Below are positions 22,850 through 34,143 of a DNA stretch of 54,863 nucleotides, piece by piece (within the stretch, counting starts at the first letter, position 1; each line of letters starts with the position of its first letter). The position numbers were made by a program, and so were the translations under genes. Below the pieces are notes generated by a model that saw only the letters and a program-made list of their open reading frames with translations, ran no database searches and was not told the origin of the DNA. This DNA is from Amanita rubescens (Eukaryota > Basidiomycota > Agaricomycetes > Agaricales > Amanitaceae): contig WION01000353.1 in assembly GCA_015039365.1 (NCBI GenBank), positions 1-54,863 on the forward strand. Direction: 5' to 3'.

Positions 22850-24275
22850 ATGGGCGGCTGTGTCTCCAGCGTAGATGAGGAGGGCAGACTCCATTCAGAG
22901 GCCATCGATAAACAGCTTGAAGAGGACCACAAGAAGTACAAACGAGAATGCAAGATTCTACTTTTGGGTACGCCTCTCACCTTCTCTCGATCCCGCTCGT
23001 TGGTTTACCTTTATCCAGGTTCTGGAGAGTCGGGCAAAAGCACTATTGTCAAGCAGATGAAGATCATCCATCAGGACGGTTTCTCGCCCGAAGAGCTCGA
23101 CACATTCCGTCCTATCGTCTACCAAAACGTCCTCGAGTCTGCCCAGGCCATCGTCATACATATGCGGAAAATAGGCCAGCAGTGTGAACAGCAAAACAAC
23201 CGTGTAAGCCATCGTCCGCTCTCTCGGTTATTATTCAGCTTAGTGGCCCCCCTGCCGACAGCTACTCGCGGAAAAGATATTGGACTATCAGCTTGAAATC
23301 CAGGGCTCAAAGGAACTCTACTTTTCGCCAGAGATTGCAGACGCTATACACCAATTCCACAAAGACCCCGCCGTTCAGAAAATCATCGACGACTACGTCA
23401 GCGAGTTTTACCTGATGGACAGCGCTGAGTAGTACGCCTCGTATGACCACCCTACAACACAGCCACTTAAAAATTTTGACAGTTTCTTTGAACATGTCCT
23501 GCGGATAGGGACACCCGGATTCCGTCCGAATGAAACGGACGTACTTCGGGCGCGGCGGAAGACATTTGGTATCACAGAAACCCGATTCTCCATGGGCCAA
23601 CTATCGTATGTGCCGGTTCCCGCTCCGACTTGAAGGCGCTGACGTTGATGCAGAATACATATGTTTGATGTCGGCGGCCAACGATCAGAACGGAAAAAGT
23701 GGATACATTGCTTTGAGGCCGTGACATCGATCATATTTTGCACAGCCTTAAGTGAATATGATCAAGTCTTACTAGAGGAGAAAGCTCAGGTAGGGGTCTC
23801 CCAAACTCTTGACGTGATGGTCTATTTATACCCGATAGAACCGGATGACTGAGTCACTCGTTTTGTTTGAGTCCGTGATAAACTCAAGATGGTTCCTTCG
23901 TACATCAATCATTCTATTCCTTAACAAAACCGACGTTTTCAAACACAAACTACAGAAGGTATGACTCGGCACTTGTGAAACTGCCGCCACAGCGCTAACT
24001 CGTTTTGATAGGTTCCATTAGAGCGCCACTTTCCGGAATACACGGGCGGTAAGGATGTAAACAAGGCTGCAAAATACATCCTGTGGCGGTTCATGCAAGT
24101 GAACCGAGCGAGGCTGAGCGTGTACCCACAGTAAGTCTAGCTTATAGTTGCCTGATCCTTGCTGATTCTCTTTAGTCTTACGCAAGCCACGGATACGACT
24201 AATATAAGATTAGTCTTCGCGGCCGTTAAGGAAACAATCCTTCAAAATGCCCTCAAGGATTCCGGCATCCTATGA
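22850..24275 (+). CDS. Heterotrimeric G-protein alpha subunit
   Basis: Eight exons (22850-22967, 23019-23203, 23262-23431, 23483-23605, 23654-23789, 23839-23958, 24012-24130, 24176-24275) give 356 aa, the usual family length. It relays signals from seven-helix receptors at the plasma membrane. The N-terminal MGGCVSS carries Gly2 for myristoylation and Cys4 for palmitoylation. Nucleotide-binding motifs are the P-loop GSGESGKST (40-48), switch I 'DVLRARRKT' with the catalytic Arg at about 182, switch II '[12 protein letters not shown]' with Q208, NKTD (273-276) and '[13 protein letters not shown]'. The tail ends in SGIL, so the Cys used by pertussis toxin is absent. Mushrooms have several G alpha paralogues, and I do not assign this one to a numbered subgroup. 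Confidence 0.95.
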
Positions 24276-25447
24276 TATCTCACCCCGGTCTTTAAGCCTT
24301 TGTAATATATCATGGTAAGCAACGATCCCTGATCCCTTTTGCGCTCCTTGTCTAATGCTGTCTTATTTTATCAGACTCTCACGTCTCGTCGTCTTCCTCA
24401 TATCTATATAATCTCGCCGATATCACCGCCTATAATCCTTTTATTCAGTCTTGAGCACCTACTCGGTCTCCGAACTATTCCCCGGTTTCACGGTGCTCCT
24501 CCCCATGCGGCCCTTTCAGAAAGATCCCCGTCGCTACCCGCCTTCCTTTGGCTGTCCAACTGGGCACTGCTCAGCTTGGGCTGTTCTGGCTTCTATCTCT
24601 GTCCCCAAGGCTGGTCTCCTAGAGGCATGATTGACGCATGCCTTAATCATTCCTATATCCAACACCGCATGCGGCCCTTTGTCCTATCATTGTACATCTA
24701 TAGATGCGCCTCTCTGGACTATGAATCCTGCGACAGTTGCGACCACTTCTATTCCCCGTTGTATATCATTGCATTATCCCCCCAAGTATTGTTCGACTAC
24801 AAGCAGAGCATAGGCACCAGTCATGACGCTGTCATCTATTTCTTCTACATCTGGACCTTACGATATATCACCACTGGACGTTGAATGTATAATATGCAAC
24901 CTTGTGCAACATCCCGTGGATAATAAACTATATGGTTTTACGTAGTGCTGGTGCCTTCATTTTGGATTTATGCGGTTAATGCTCCATTCAGCCATCCCTC
25001 ATGCGGTAACTCTCAGGCAATGATTTCGCTCAGATGCAAACCAGCGGACGGATCTCAAGAATAAAGAGTCCGGGTAACGTCGAGGACAACGTCCAGTTGG
25101 CATTCGCCTAGGTCGGCCGTGGCCGTCGATGAGTGCCAGTAACAAGTCAGAGATGTGCTTGCACACTACCCGATTGTTGCTCGAACGTTGCAGAAGCACC
25201 CACCAAGCGGCCTCGGTGGAAGGAACATGGCCCTTAGCGCGTGTCGAAACACAAATGAAAAACATGCGCCTACGCCACTAATGATATTGATATATTTGTT
25301 GATGTCATGTCGAGTCATGACAGTTCATCTAAACATATAGGGCATGTTGACGAATCAGTCAAAGTGGATGGATAACGTAAATTTGATTGGCAATGTCAGT
25401 GGTATCTTCAGGAACCGTGGCGGTTCTGTTGGGAGTGTGAGCTAGGA
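24276..25447. other. Region downstream of the G alpha gene
   Basis: Pyrimidine-rich sequence follows the stop, with a possible 3'-UTR intron (GTAAGC at about 24314 to an AG near 24375). A 181-codon open frame at 24339-24884 is low in protein-like content and is taken as UTR. Nothing else was seen. Confidence 0.45.
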
Positions 25448-25675
25448 GTGGAGTTGGTTAAGCTGTTGGATCGAGGCTCGTGCGGAAAGGTAAGTGCTGT
25501 TCCTCTCAGAAGTGTTGTTAACAAGCCGAGTATGCTCTGCGGCACCGGACTTACAATAATATCAGACTGTTTGACAGGTTTCATTAGTATGATGCGCCTA
25601 GGACGATTACGGATGCGAGATAGGAAAAGAGTTGTGGGTCCTCTCAGTCAAAGTCGATTCTTTGAGCTTCGCCCA
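25448..25675 (+). pseudogene. Possible protein-kinase N-lobe fragment
   Basis: The frame at 25451 reads 'MELVKLLDRGSCGKV', which resembles a kinase glycine-rich loop, and is followed by a GTAAGT donor. After an AG near 25578 the sequence reads 'VSLV-CA-DDYGCEIGKELW' with two in-frame stop codons (shown as dashes), resembling the strand that carries the VAIK lysine. There is no catalytic loop nearby. This is a weak similarity judged by eye. It could be chance. Confidence 0.25.
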
Positions 25676-26628
25676 AGTCAGGTATAGCCTTCAATTTTCA
25701 AGAACGGTGAGCAATTGAAGTGGATGAGAATATATATGCACATCATCGTCGTGAAGGTACCGAAGCAGTTACTGACAGAGTGACCCTGAACGTCCAAGTT
25801 GACGTTAACGCGGGCGAACCAGCTTGAGTCGGTCAGACTCATACATGTGGATATCCTTCGTACGGTGCGTGTTATTTTTGGTAGCGTGGCCACACGTCAA
25901 CGTGGTCAGAACTAGCAACTCTTAGCTCAGCGCTCAGCCTTGTCACCTATCGCTTTAATTGCTTTGAAGACTTGGTGAAACCAACCTTTCGCACGACGTG
26001 CGTAGCCATAACGACGTCAGGCCTCTTTTACTTCAATTATTGCTGTGACTCTAACGTTCACTGCACTTTTCGAAGACGTTCGAATGAAACCCAAGTGAGT
26101 TCAACGTCATAGCGAGTGTTAATAATTCAATTGCAAGATCAGGCGGAACAAAGCTCTGCATCGTAGGACTCTTGATGATGCGATAATTTTTTATTGATGC
26201 GCTGGTGCTTATCGATCTTCTACGAAGCATGATCGAAGAATAGGATCAGCTACTCTAATTTCCGCCACACTCAGCGATACACCCTGGTACTTACACCCCG
26301 CCGCTGGCGGCATTCGTACAGCTAGCAACGATTTCCAGCGCCCTCTCCTTCTAGTGGTTGCTCCCATCGGCGTACTCTTGGGTCCCCGCCTCTTCATGAT
26401 CATGATGCTATTCAAATTATTCCAGGAACCGACATAACGCTAGCCTAAGTATGACCATGACGATCACGCCGGCAGCAGTGCAGCCATACAGGATAAGGAA
26501 AAATCATCAAGCGTTGATTAGGACATCAAATGACGTTTTTCACGTGCCTGGCGACCAACGAGTAGAAATTCGCGCAGTTTAGGAAACCATGTCAGAGCTG
26601 GTCTCCTCACAGTCGACATTCTTTGCCC
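25676..26628. other. Intergenic, upstream of small secreted protein A
   Basis: No gene was recognised. Only the last 40 nt, which carry the shared leader motif, have an identifiable feature. Confidence 0.45.
26592..26608 (+). promoter_or_regulatory. Shared leader motif, secreted gene A
   Basis: TCAGAGCTGGTCTCCTC lies 20 nt before the ATG. The identical 17-mer lies upstream of gene C (29904-29920), and variants lie before B, D and E. Confidence 0.6.
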
Positions 26629-27173
26629 ATGCAGTTATTTTCCTACTTGTTGCTTTTCTTCGCACTTGGCGTTTCTGTGGCAGCAGCTCCCCTTCGAGAC
26701 AATTTTAAAGCAAACTCTCCCTTGGAACATCTCGACGGCGCCGAAGGCGAACGATCGCGACGTCCGTCCCTCAGTGGCCTCCCGCCTTACGAACCTCCAC
26801 CACCACCACTTGACTCTCCTCCCCTTCCCCCTGCTCGCCCGGGCACTCCCGTCCACGTACCACCACTTCACTCTCCTCCCCTTCCCCCTGCTCGCCCAAA
26901 CACTCCCGTCCACGTTCACCACGACGATCAATCATCTCATCTGACTCGACGGGGTTACCCTCTGTTTGGCGAACTTTCTCATAGGACAAAGGTCAACCTC
27001 GATCACTGGAGCCGGATGTATTTACTGGAAGGCTGGGTTCGTCATTTTTTTCTTCCCTGTTTGCAAGCATCTTACAGATGTATCCCTTTCAGCCCGGAAC
27101 TATAGCAGTGTGGGATGCAAATATTGCGATCCCTCAAATTTGTACGCGTCTCACATGCATGAGAGAAATATAA
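26629..27173 (+). CDS. Small secreted proline-rich protein A
   Basis: Exon 1 (26629-27036) encodes a signal peptide (MQLFSYLLLFFALGVSVAAA) and a proline-rich body with two copies of a 19-residue repeat built on 'SPPLPPARP..TPVHV'. An intron of 41 or 56 nt follows. The second exon starts at 27078 or 27093 (both in frame) and ends at 27173, giving up to 167 aa. The leader motif links it to the other small secreted genes in this region, but its body lacks the ISELTK core. Function is unknown. The second exon is less certain than the first. Confidence 0.5.
26803..26916 (+). repeat. 57-bp tandem repeat, two units
   Basis: Units start at 26803 and 26860 and differ at few positions. They encode the 19-residue Pro/His repeat of secreted protein A, so the period is in frame. 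Confidence 0.8.
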
Positions 27174-28309
27174 AGGATGGGGAGCGGCCCGTTGTAAGTG
27201 GTCGCCCGCAACCTCCCGCAGCTGAATCAGAGGTGGGTATAGCAACTTTTCAATAGTATGCATCTCACGTACTTTACAGAACTACCGGAACCCAATTCAC
27301 TATTGACGAAAGCGGGGGGTAGATCTCCAAATTGTTAGAAATTGGCCAGTCTCCTAAGTAGTCGGTCGTGCCTGTTAGTTTATTGGTAGACGTTTTTAGA
27401 ATTGTGTTGTCGTCATACTAATCTTGTTGTTGTTCTCTGATACTTTTGAACATAATGGAGGGTTGGACGACCTGCAGTTTACAGGATGAGATAATAAAAA
27501 ATGCTGAACCATTATTCTGCTGTCGCGCCTAGCGTAGGATCACGTTGTTTTTGGTGCCTCGGATGTGCATGCTGGCACGGATGTAGGAGCGCTAGAAATG
27601 TTGCCAGGACCAGTATGGAGTACGAAGGACCTATCTAGTGATATCTGCGATATGTGAGTCGAACTGCCTCAGGTCACATTCAGTCTCATGTTGTGTGGAG
27701 TGGTTGACGGGATTGTTTTCGTCTATCAAATCTCTTCAAACGTTCATTGACACCCATAACCCAGGTCACATGTCAGGGCTTCAGCCGCACCACACGATGT
27801 TGATACTTCGCACGGCCTGCACGCATGACGAGACGGCTTGGCAATGCACCTGAGGCCTGAGGTCTTGGCACTTGAACCGTGCGTAATCTTAAGTCTTTGT
27901 CCATGGCGACATCATGACGGTCGTACACAGTGACCACTTGCACCCGCTCACCGTAAAACCACGATGTCACTTTCTTTATTCAGTCAGGTCGATGGTCAAA
28001 ACGTGTGGTTCGGCCATGCCCTTGGCCCCTTCTGGGTATTCTAGTGTGGAGTTCCGCTATCAAAAGTTGTAGTAAGTATCAATCAAATCTTAGTTCGTCA
28101 TCATACTATGATGCTGATGCTGTGGGATGGTGCTTGCGTAGAGCATCATCACCACATCATGATCTAGAGTGCCGTTCCGACACATCCTCTGCCGCAAGTT
28201 CAAATTGCATAAAATCCGCGTGATTCCTACCGCACCTCAGAGCCGGTCTCCACTGCTTCACATCTGCTCCCATATCCTGTCCTTTACCCTCGAACGCCCT
28301 GTGTTATCA
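27174..28309. other. Intergenic between secreted genes A and B
   Basis: No gene was supported. The last 110 nt contain the leader block of gene B. Confidence 0.45.
28208..28254 (+). promoter_or_regulatory. Shared TATA/leader block, secreted gene B
   Basis: CATAAAATCCGCGTGAT is followed by TCAGAGCCGGTCTCCAC (28238-28254), 55 nt before the ATG. The order and spacing match the block before gene C. Confidence 0.55.
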
Positions 28310-29151
28310 ATGAAGATCACCACCTTGTTGTTCTTGTACATGTTACCGTTGTTTCTCCTGATCACTTCCGCAGCGTCCGCTCCGTATGGCCCTTTTTCCA
28401 GAAAGAAAACTCCCCCCCCTCCTACTGGAAAACACAGTTTGTTGTTCTTGTACATGCTACCGTTGTTTCTCCTGATCACTTCTGCAGCGTTCCGCACTAT
28501 TTTCGGAAATCAAACTCCCCCCCCTGCTACTAGAAAGCCGGAAAGGGAGAGTCATCTCATTGTTAGTGGGACTTATATTTGAAACTATGCTCATATGATT
28601 TCGCATTTGTAACAGGCCCCGCAAGAGAGACATCTAGCAACTGAAGGGGATCTATGTGGTACTAGGTGGATAAAGGCATGGGGTACTAGGATACCTCTTT
28701 TGGTCAGCTTGTTTTTTTTCTTCTTCTAAGCTCCGCTGATATACGCATTGCGTATCACGGTCTTGATAGAAACCGGTGAATACGACGACTTTCAACTCAC
28801 GCTTGCACTCACTTACCTGAACAGAATTACAAGTTATTGCCTACGGATATGCTTGCCATCTTTGAGGGCAACGGGAAAACCATTAATGGCGTGGCAATTT
28901 CGGTCGGTCCCAACTCGAAGGCTAAGCACTACAAGATTTCGGAATTTCCACGTGAATATGCAGAAGACCGGTGGCTTCGGATACCAAAGGATGAAAATGA
29001 TGTCAGTCCGAGGATCTCAGGATTTAACGAATTTTGATTGTGTCTCATGTAACGAACTTTCTTACAGAATAATATTCCAAATAATATGCATATCATCTTG
29101 GATGTCGATGGCACATGGCTCATGATACCCAGCCAGAAAACGACGCCGTGA
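28310..29151 (+). CDS. Small secreted protein B of the ISELTK family
   Basis: Four exons keep frame (28310-28561, 28616-28675, 28825-29001, 29068-29151), 190 aa. Exon 1 holds a signal peptide that is itself duplicated: a 114-bp unit repeats in frame, so a second hydrophobic stretch 'LLFLYMLPLFLLITSAA' follows the first. Exon 2 ('ATEGDLCGTRWIK') matches the linker of gene C ('EQAGELSGTTWEK'). Exon 3 is the core ('AIFEGNGKTINGVAI', 'KISEFPRE', 'EDRWLRIPK'). Exon 4 ends with 'NMHIILDVDGTWLMIPS'. Intron 2 would start GCATGG and be 149 nt, an odd GC-AG intron that may mean partial decay. No known domain was recognised and the function is unknown. Homology to C and E supports the core exons. Confidence 0.5.
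28325..28546 (+). repeat. 114-bp tandem repeat of the signal-peptide segment
   Basis: The second unit begins at 28439. Both contain near-identical sequence for LLFLYMLPLFLLITSAA and a C-rich run. The period is 38 codons, so the frame is kept. Confidence 0.8.
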
Positions 29152-29989
29152 AATCGATCCCGCCCTGTTGTACCAGAGAGGAGCAGGAAAATGAAAGATG
29201 TTTCTATTATATCGGTAAACAATGAGAGAAATGGGTAAGTGAGATGCGAATCTCTGGCATGTCGAGTAGACCTTCTTTCGTAAACGGGATATCGTTCATA
29301 CCCTAGCGAGCGTGTCAGAAGGGTAAATATAGGCAAATACTCGCCATATGAGCATTCAAAATCTCATCCGGCTTCGAATTACTCGTCATGGAAAAAGCTT
29401 GCGAATCAACGAAGTGGCCGAAACGCGGCCCGACATGGGCACTACGGTCACTAAGTTATCCTTTGCGCCGTTAGCCTTTCCCTCCCCGGATCCAGAGGAG
29501 AAGGAACACCCACCATCAACACCAGATTGTACTTTTATTGTTCAGGAAGATGTCCTTATCATTCTCACCTAGGCCGAACAACCTCTTCTTCCCCTTCTTT
29601 GTCGTTCAAGCCACTGCTCGAATCACCGCTCTGCCGTGCTAATAGTCCGGTTGCCTTGGCTGCTGAGCCTCAACGAATGACGACAGATATTCTATAGGGC
29701 CGCCGATATTCTCGGAGATGGTACGGCAAAGAATTGAACCACAATTCGCGGTCAAAATGTGTTACTATAATTAGATTTGTGGCAGTGTCACGACCTGCTT
29801 GGCAACGACGAAACAGTTCTCCCATCGTGCATCAAGGTATCATGTTCGTCTCAGGACAGGCTTAACAACGCGATATAAAACCTGCATGGTGCCCTAATAA
29901 ACCTCAGAGCTGGTCTCCTCTACCCCACATCGAGAAATAGCCGCTGCCCACTGTACCGTTTCCTACTTTTAGTCCTCTCGATCTCCGAT
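29152..29989. other. Intergenic between secreted genes B and C
   Basis: A plus-strand frame of 74 codons at 29348-29572 looks moderately protein-like but has no match, signal or introns, so it is not called. The right end is the promoter of gene C. Confidence 0.4.
29828..29920 (+). promoter_or_regulatory. Shared promoter block, secreted gene C
   Basis: It contains TGCATCAAGGTAT (29828-29840, identical in gene D), TATAAAA (29874-29880), CCTGCATGGTGCC, and TCAGAGCTGGTCTCCTC (29904-29920). The ATG follows 69 nt later. Confidence 0.65.
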
Positions 29990-30581
29990 ATGAAGGCCAT
30001 CACCAAGTTATTCTCGTACTCGTTCCTTTTGTTCTTGCTTAGCACTTTCGTCGTGGCCGCCCCCTCTATTGCTTCTAGTCGGGTCAGTGTGTCTATCATT
30101 TTTGAAACTACGATTTAACATACCCCTCAGAATATTCCTCTCGAACAGGCGGGTGAGCTATCTGGTACTACTTGGGAAAAGGTTGGACGTCAATCTTATG
30201 TCAGTGGTTTCCATTCCCTACTTTTTTAATACGTTTAAACCTGGTTCTCGATATGAAGCTCAAGAAGACCCTTGTCACTTTCGTGGGCGATGATATGACT
30301 GTTCGCGGGGTAAAACTTTCTGCTTTATATGTTCACGATAGTGCGCCAGTCCTGTCGATTTCTGAACTCACAAAAAGCGAGGAACGTACGAAAGCGTTGG
30401 AAGGCATGTGGATTCTAACATCAGATTCACGTGAAGATAGGGTCAGTGCCACAGTGATATCAAAAGTCTTGGCTCATTCACTCTGAAATAATCTTTACAG
30501 CCTAGCCTCCCGACCGCGATGAGGATTTCACGCAATAACCGTGTCGGCGGATGGTTTATACGCATGAACACTGCGCGGTGA
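29990..30581 (+). CDS. Small secreted protein C of the ISELTK family
   Basis: Four exons (29990-30082, 30131-30181, 30259-30441, 30501-30581) give 135 aa and every junction keeps frame. A signal peptide (SFLLFLLSTFVVAAP) is followed by a linker exon ('NIPLEQAGELSGTTWEK'), a core exon ('LVTFVGDDMTVRGVKL', 'LSISELTKS', 'ALEGMWILTSD') and a terminal exon ('AMRISRNNRVGGWFIRM'). The protein has no cysteine in the mature part, unlike most fungal effectors and hydrophobins. It is probably beta-rich. No named domain was recognised. It is the cleanest single-module member of the local family and is used here as its reference. Confidence 0.65.
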
Positions 30582-30839
30582 AATGTCAATTCCGCTGTGG
30601 ATATGCCACACTTCTGACTTCACATCCCACTTCTCCCTGTTGAATCGTTTTATCTACCGCCAAAACGACGGCGAGTCTATGCAAAAGGTTTCTAGTCGAC
30701 ATTCATACAGCCTTCACTTTCAACGAGTTACCGCTAGATTCATCATATATGCCCCTTATAAGATACATCTCGGTCACATATTATTACTTTTGAGCATTAT
30801 TTTTCCCACATATAAATATACATTTCTGTTGCTTCTATG
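30582..30839. other. Spacer between secreted gene C and relic F
   Basis: Short AT-rich stretch of 258 bp with no called feature. Confidence 0.4.
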
Positions 30840-31089
30840 CCTGGACATTCTTCTTGCATTTAGCGGAAAGAGCTTTCTTGTGAATCCACGGAATATATAG
30901 AGAAAGCCAAGATGTCTAAATTGAGCGAGACTGAGTCATTCCATGGCCAGTTGGTGAGTTCGTGGATTCTGATATCAGAAGGAAAGGCCAGTGGTCTCCT
31001 GACGGCACGTCTCACGGATTACACAGCCCGACCTTAAATATAGAGTTCGCATGGGGACACGAACGATTGGTCGTCTTACCGCCATCAAA
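30840..31089 (+). pseudogene. Decayed secreted-family copy F
   Basis: 'ILLAFSGKSFLVN' (about 30847-30885) aligns with the start of the core exon, then a stop and frame change occur. 'SKLSETESFHGQLVSSWILI' (30915-30974) aligns with the ISELTK...W part. After an AG at about 31024, 'PDLKYRVRMGTRTIGRLTAI' aligns with the terminal exon and a stop follows. No signal exon is found directly upstream. The intron between the two last parts would start GCCAGT. Taken together it is a broken copy of the family of gene C. Confidence 0.5.
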
Positions 31090-31536
31090 CCCTGATAACG
31101 CATGATTTAAAGCTAGATTGTAAAGTGCCAGGTAGCTTGCATTGATCTAGCGTAGATTATGGTAAGTTAAAGTGGAAACTTAAGGATCATTGAGCACAGC
31201 CACATCATTTTAAGAGATGTCTTGGCAAGGGACGACAATGAACATCATCTCGCCCCTGGATTCGGATGAGAACGCGATGGAATCTGATGAAGGGCAGGAG
31301 AGATGAAGAACGATCATGGAATGCGAAACGATAGCTAATCACTTCGATTTGCAACGAGTGTTCCTGGATGAACTTTGCCATTCACAGGCGGTGAGCGATG
31401 TGTGCCTGCATGGGAAGGCTGGCTGGTAGTGTAGGCTCTCAAGACGTGGTCGCCGATTTGATCGCGCGTTGAGTCAAAAACGGATGGGTGGCGGTGTGAT
31501 TGCCTACCTCAGAATCGTGTTGAATGTGCTGTAACT
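31090..31536. other. Intergenic upstream of CFEM 1
   Basis: Nothing recognisable was found apart from the promoter block at its right end. Confidence 0.45.
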
Positions 31537-31620
31537 GTAAGTAGTTTGGTGCGCATTCCCACGTTGTAGTTGAATATATAAAGGCCCGTGTTCTTTAAAC
31601 CCATTTTGCTTCAAGCCATC
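31537..31620 (+). promoter_or_regulatory. CFEM 1 promoter, duplicated block
   Basis: 84 bp up to the ATG are almost identical to 34346-34429, including TATAAA at 31577-31582, 38 nt before the ATG. Confidence 0.75.
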
Positions 31621-32315
31621 ATGTTGTTCAATGCCAACCTTCTTGCTCTTGCTGCACTCTTCGCTACTGGCGTCCACGCCTGGAAGACCGCCTCCAGCAC
31701 CTCTACTGCTGTCATTCCCACCAGCACCAGCCAGATCCCCCCGTGTGTTCTGACCTGCGTGGAGGCTGCTCTCCAGAGCACCCACGGTGCTTGCACGTCC
31801 ATGTTCGTCCTTTGACTCTCTGTCAACTAGTCCAGGGTACTGACGCTTGCGTTTGCAGCACCAGTCCTTGCATTTGCACCAACACCGAGTTCCAAAAGTC
31901 TGTTGCGACGTGCTTGGCGTACAAGTGCACGGCATCTGACGCGGCTGCCGCTGCTCAACTTGAAAAGGCCGTTTGCAGTGAGTAACGTGACTAAACACGT
32001 CGACTATTTCGCGTTGCTGATTCGGACGCAGCCTCTACATCTGCCAGCGGTAGTGCCACTGCCACACGCACCACTACCGACAGCTATTCAAGCACGCCCT
32101 CTGGTTCCTCCAGTGGTGGTGGTGGTGGTGGTGGCGGCGGCGGCGGCGGTACTAGCTATTCAACCACGTCTTCAGCTACGAGCTCTTCAACCTCGTCTTC
32201 AGCTTCGAGCACTCCTACCAAGTCCGCAGGTGCCAAAATTACATTTGATCACGACAACCTGTTTGTTCTCGCCGTTGGTGTCGTTGGTGCAGTTTTTGGC
32301 GGATTGATGGTTTAG
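31621..32315 (+). CDS. CFEM-domain GPI-anchored protein, copy 1
   Basis: Three exons (31621-31796, 31859-31977, 32032-32315) give 192 aa. After a signal peptide (MLFNANLLALAALFATGVHA), eight cysteines in CFEM order appear: 'PPCVLTCVEAAL', 'GAC', 'PCIC', 'ATC', 'YKC' and 'AVC'. A Ser/Thr/Gly-rich stalk with a run of 12 Gly follows. The C-terminus ends in a hydrophobic tail (LFVLAVGVVGAVFGGLMV) typical of GPI addition. CFEM proteins sit on the wall or membrane of fungi, and some bind heme or act in adhesion or host contact. The Asp that binds heme iron in heme-acquiring CFEMs is not obvious here, so heme binding is doubtful. The sister gene lies 2.8 kb away. Confidence 0.85.
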
Positions 32316-33930
32316 TTGATAATACCCTTGAACGTCCACATGTAACGGTGCACCAAACAATTATTCGGTTGTCGTGACGAGTCTGATCCGACTGTGAGGA
32401 TGGTGCTGTAGGCCTTGTGGGCTGTGTGGACGTCGGTGGCGCAGTGCTATGTTAGAAGGTCGGCGAGGGATAGTAGGTGGTCTGAGTCGGTGGTGTAACT
32501 TGGGTTCGAATGAGGCACAAGCTTGCTTCGAGTAACTTGAGCGCGCTCACCTTGTCTTGTTCCAATTTGATGGTGCAATGGAGTTTTCGTCTACGAGTTC
32601 ATTGCGTTGGACCCATATGGCACTTGAAGAGAATGTCGAGTCTCCCAACCCTTCTCAGCCCTTCCACCGTTTCCGTATCCTCTTGTTCAATTCTAGTAGT
32701 TTGTCAGTGAAATCAGAGGTGCAAGAAGGTCGGGAAATACGTACGTGAGCCAAGGTTCACGATGTTCTGAGCGACTCTTCAGCAGCGCCTCCAGAGTGGA
32801 CGTTAGCTCATCGGCTCTTTCTTGTCGTAACATTGATTGTGGGAAGAGCGCAGTGAGCCGTGGAGGAGATTGATCCCTGTCTCCGCTCGGAATCCCTGAA
32901 CGCGACGGAAAATACTTTTTCTCGTTCGTACAGCGTTACAAGACAGGCTGGATGTTGAGCTCGTGATGAGTGAACTGTGTTTCCATTTCACGTGTCCATC
33001 GAGTGGTCAACACGGGCGCGGGTCACTCAAATGGGTCATCGGTATAGAGCGGATGCCAGTTGGCGTTTGTGGGCGAAATTGACGAGAGGTCGAGTTTATG
33101 CTGCTGCGGATGTTGGACGAGAAGTGGAGGTGTTTTTCTTGATTTCTGCGTGGATTCCGGTGAGGATGCATCCCGCCGCATTAGGGAAATCAAGGCACTG
33201 GGCGAACGCCCATCCCAGCCTGTGTCCCGGGCATGCTCGTCGCAGCGGCATCGACACCAGGCGAAGGCAGGCCATACGGCAACGTGGGTCGTTCGTCAAT
33301 TCGGAAGTAGGGTGGGCATGTTGGAGATATGTAGTCGTCACCAGCGCCGTGGGAGGCAGCTGTAGTACTGTGTGTGTGTGTGAGCACTTGTTTAATTATA
33401 TAAATAGATAAGGAACACGTACTCAAACCCCAAATAACGCCGAGGAGACTGGCAAGAGCTCTATTTAGCATACGGAGGACGCATGCACCACTTCCCATAC
33501 GCAGCCCGCTGTGTCGTAGGGGTATAGACGCGCACTTCATCCCTAAATCTTCTCCAGGGCCGTAAGTCTAACGGATTGGGTTCGTTGGTCGAGCGAAGAC
33601 AGTTCTTGGCTTTGAAGTCATTCCCCGCATGCAACCGGTGACGGACTCGTGGGATAATGTCTTCTAATGATGCCGGATTCAAATTTTCTTTCTTGGTGGC
33701 GGTGAGAAATTGCCCTTTTTTTAATCGTTCTACATATGAATTGGACGGTTTGAAGTTGCGATGAAACGGAGTTGAAACGTCGTGCTCTGCATCAAGGTAT
33801 GTCTCACCGTGACGGTGTGCTTGGCAACAAAGCATATAAATCTGCATGATGCCGGGCTCACTAACGCGCCTCAGATCTGGTCTCTGTAAAGCCATCCCCA
33901 ACCTCAGCGTTATCAAGAGATATCCACGAT
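32316..33930. other. 1.6-kb region between CFEM 1 and secreted relic D
   Basis: Several overlapping open frames (for example 32977-33411 on plus) look random in composition. A short (GT)n run lies near 33368. The last 150 nt are the promoter of copy D. No gene is called. Confidence 0.4.
33788..33887 (+). promoter_or_regulatory. Shared promoter block, secreted copy D
   Basis: It has TGCATCAAGGTAT (33788-33800), TATAAA (33835-33840), TCTGCATGATGCC and TCAGATCTGGTCTCTGT (33871-33887) in the same order as gene C. Confidence 0.6.
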
Positions 33931-34143
33931 ATGAAAACCATTGCCACTTTCTCATGCTCGACTTTGCTTGTATTCTTGCTTACCACTTTTGTGGTGGTCG
34001 CTCCCTCTCATATTTTTCTGAGGAGCCTGTTGACTCAGGTTATATTAGTGGTTTTGCTAATTTGCCGTGCGATCTCACATACTTAACACGCTCAGGTGAC
34101 TCGTCTCGAAGACGCAGGCGTGCTGTCCGGTTGGGCCCTGGTC
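33931..34143 (+). pseudogene. Truncated secreted-family copy D
   Basis: Exon 1 (33931-34038) encodes a signal peptide (LLVFLLTTFVVVAP) and exon 2 (34096-34143) the linker ('RLEDAGVLSGWALV'), both matching gene C. The core and terminal exons are missing: within 200 bp the sequence changes to the promoter and gene of CFEM 2. The likely cause is truncation at the edge of the duplicated CFEM segment. A short product could still be secreted, but the core of the family would be lost. Confidence 0.5.

Noticed and set aside
24339..24884. 181-codon plus-strand open frame after the G alpha gene
   Set aside because: Composition is not protein-like, no motif, no splice logic; better explained as 3' UTR and spacer.
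29348..29572. 74-codon frame between secreted genes B and C
   Set aside because: No signal peptide, no introns and no similarity to the family; too short to call.
32440..32515. TGGCGCAGTG and GGTTCGAAT resembling tRNA A and B boxes
   Set aside because: Spacing is too long without a plausible intron, and stems do not pair.
32977..33411. Long plus-strand frame between the CFEM genes
   Set aside because: Overlaps several other frames on both strands, Arg/Ala-biased composition typical of chance frames.
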